A program made the translations under genes and the position numbers. Of a stretch of 64,000 nt of DNA, positions 63,667 through 64,000 are shown in pieces. The notes under the pieces were generated by a model, which worked only from the letters and a program-made list of their open reading frames with translations, was not told where the DNA came from and made no database searches. The DNA lies in NCBI RefSeq assembly GCF_000617845.2, contig NZ_DF820425.1, positions 5,834,741-5,898,740 of the forward strand, in the 5' to 3' direction. Source of the stretch: Bradyrhizobium sp. DOA9. Lineage in GTDB: Bacteria; Pseudomonadota; Alphaproteobacteria; Rhizobiales; Xanthobacteraceae. Each line of letters starts with the position of its first letter. Positions within the stretch are counted from its first letter, which is position 1.

Positions 63667-64000
63667 ATGAGGGGCTTTTCGCGCGCCGGGCTTTGCGCCC
63701 TGGTGTGGTCATCTTTGTCGATCGGGTTTGCGAGCGCACAGCCTGCTGCCAATGCCGGCTGCACGGCATCGCCGGCGGCCGCGGGCACCCAGGTCTGGCG
63801 CTGCGACAGCGGCATCACCATCGTTGCGGAAAATGGCGCCAGATTTGAACTAAAGGACGCCAACCGCGACGGACATATAGACTCCGTCGAGTTGAGCAGC
63901 AAAGCGCTGCTGATCGAGGTGCCCAAGAAACCGCGCGGCAATCCCTTCAAGGTGCTGACGCCGCAAGCCATCGCCGCAGTGCGCGGCACGAAATGGGCGG
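63667..64000 (+). CDS. Secreted FecR-domain protein (3' end outside window)
   Basis: An ATG at 63667 after CGGAGG opens a frame to the end of the window (111 residues visible). Residues 1-25 are a signal peptide ending near GFASA. The visible mature part includes the start of a FecR-type domain, recognisable by PFKVLTPQAIAAVRGTKWA, where TP.A.AAVRGT is the conserved core of FecR and related ligand-sensing proteins. Two cysteines (AGCTAS, WRCDSG) may form a disulfide. It is secreted as a soluble protein rather than being membrane-anchored like the iron-signalling FecR. Confidence 0.75.
   Translation, partial: MRGFSRAGLCALVWSSLSIGFASAQPAANAGCTASPAAAGTQVWRCDSGITIVAENGARFELKDANRDGHIDSVELSSKALLIEVPKKPRGNPFKVLTPQAIAAVRGTKWA

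Overview
The window looks like chromosomal DNA of a Bradyrhizobium-type alphaproteobacterium (order Hyphomicrobiales). The reasons are the high GC content, the sequence character of GroES/GroEL, the usg gene, the CP-ATP-grasp/alpha-E/transglutaminase/Anbu cluster, the DUF2778 protein and many short palindromic intergenic repeats (GTCATTGCGAGC... and GTCATTCCGGGG... types). There is no phage, transposase, plasmid origin or CRISPR array. Genus assignment is inference from family resemblance; no 16S gene is present.

Layout. 1-7.8 kb: the 3' end of a membrane-protein gene, small secreted and membrane proteins, a DUF1330/LysR divergent pair, an alpha/beta hydrolase, a zinc-finger (CHCC) protein, an FAD monooxygenase and a lipoprotein. 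7.99 kb: tRNA-Leu(UAA). 8.4-16 kb: a glycan-type cluster (methyltransferase, GT2 glycosyltransferase, asparagine synthetase, second methyltransferase, polytopic GT-C-like protein) facing a GT87-like membrane protein. 16.3-17.7 kb: a Bcr/CflA exporter and a 45-codon ORF. 17.8-31.7 kb: a peptide/amide uptake and catabolism region. It has two near-duplicate family 5 binding proteins on the minus strand, and divergently an M20 peptidase, two Dpp-type permeases, a fused double ATPase, an M81 (MlrC-like) peptidase, an M20 amidohydrolase, an amidase and a crotonase. 31.8-37.6 kb: quinone oxidoreductase, HCCA-isomerase/DsbA-like and GST-like genes, core-MetE, a Cys-containing hypothetical, xanthine phosphoribosyltransferase and a MoaB/CinA-like protein. 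37.8-43.4 kb: the Anbu cluster plus an AhpD-like protein and an SDR. 43.6-49.5 kb: MFS exporter, CNT nucleoside transporter, cupin with a Lys/Ala-rich tail, TPR-GT41 protein and Usg.

49.7-55.4 kb is the most unusual part. A standard groES-groEL operon, preceded by a CIRCE element, ends at a strong terminator. It is followed by a compact three-gene unit: an unknown membrane protein, an unknown 178-residue protein and a second groEL. The second GroEL is nearly identical to the first but has about 108 unique residues in the equatorial domain, at the position that lies by the inter-ring interface in E. coli GroEL. The two linker genes and the insert are unrecognised and less GC-rich than their surroundings, whereas the shared chaperonin sequence looks homogenised by gene conversion. 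I propose this as a candidate undescribed chaperonin-based system.

55.4-64 kb: signal peptidase I, a slipin, two abutting degenerate tRNA-like units whose outer ends can pair with each other, a LysR/isochorismatase divergent pair, a GlxA-type regulator facing a dienelactone-hydrolase-like gene, a membrane-anchored DUF2778 protein and the start of a secreted FecR-domain protein that runs off the window.
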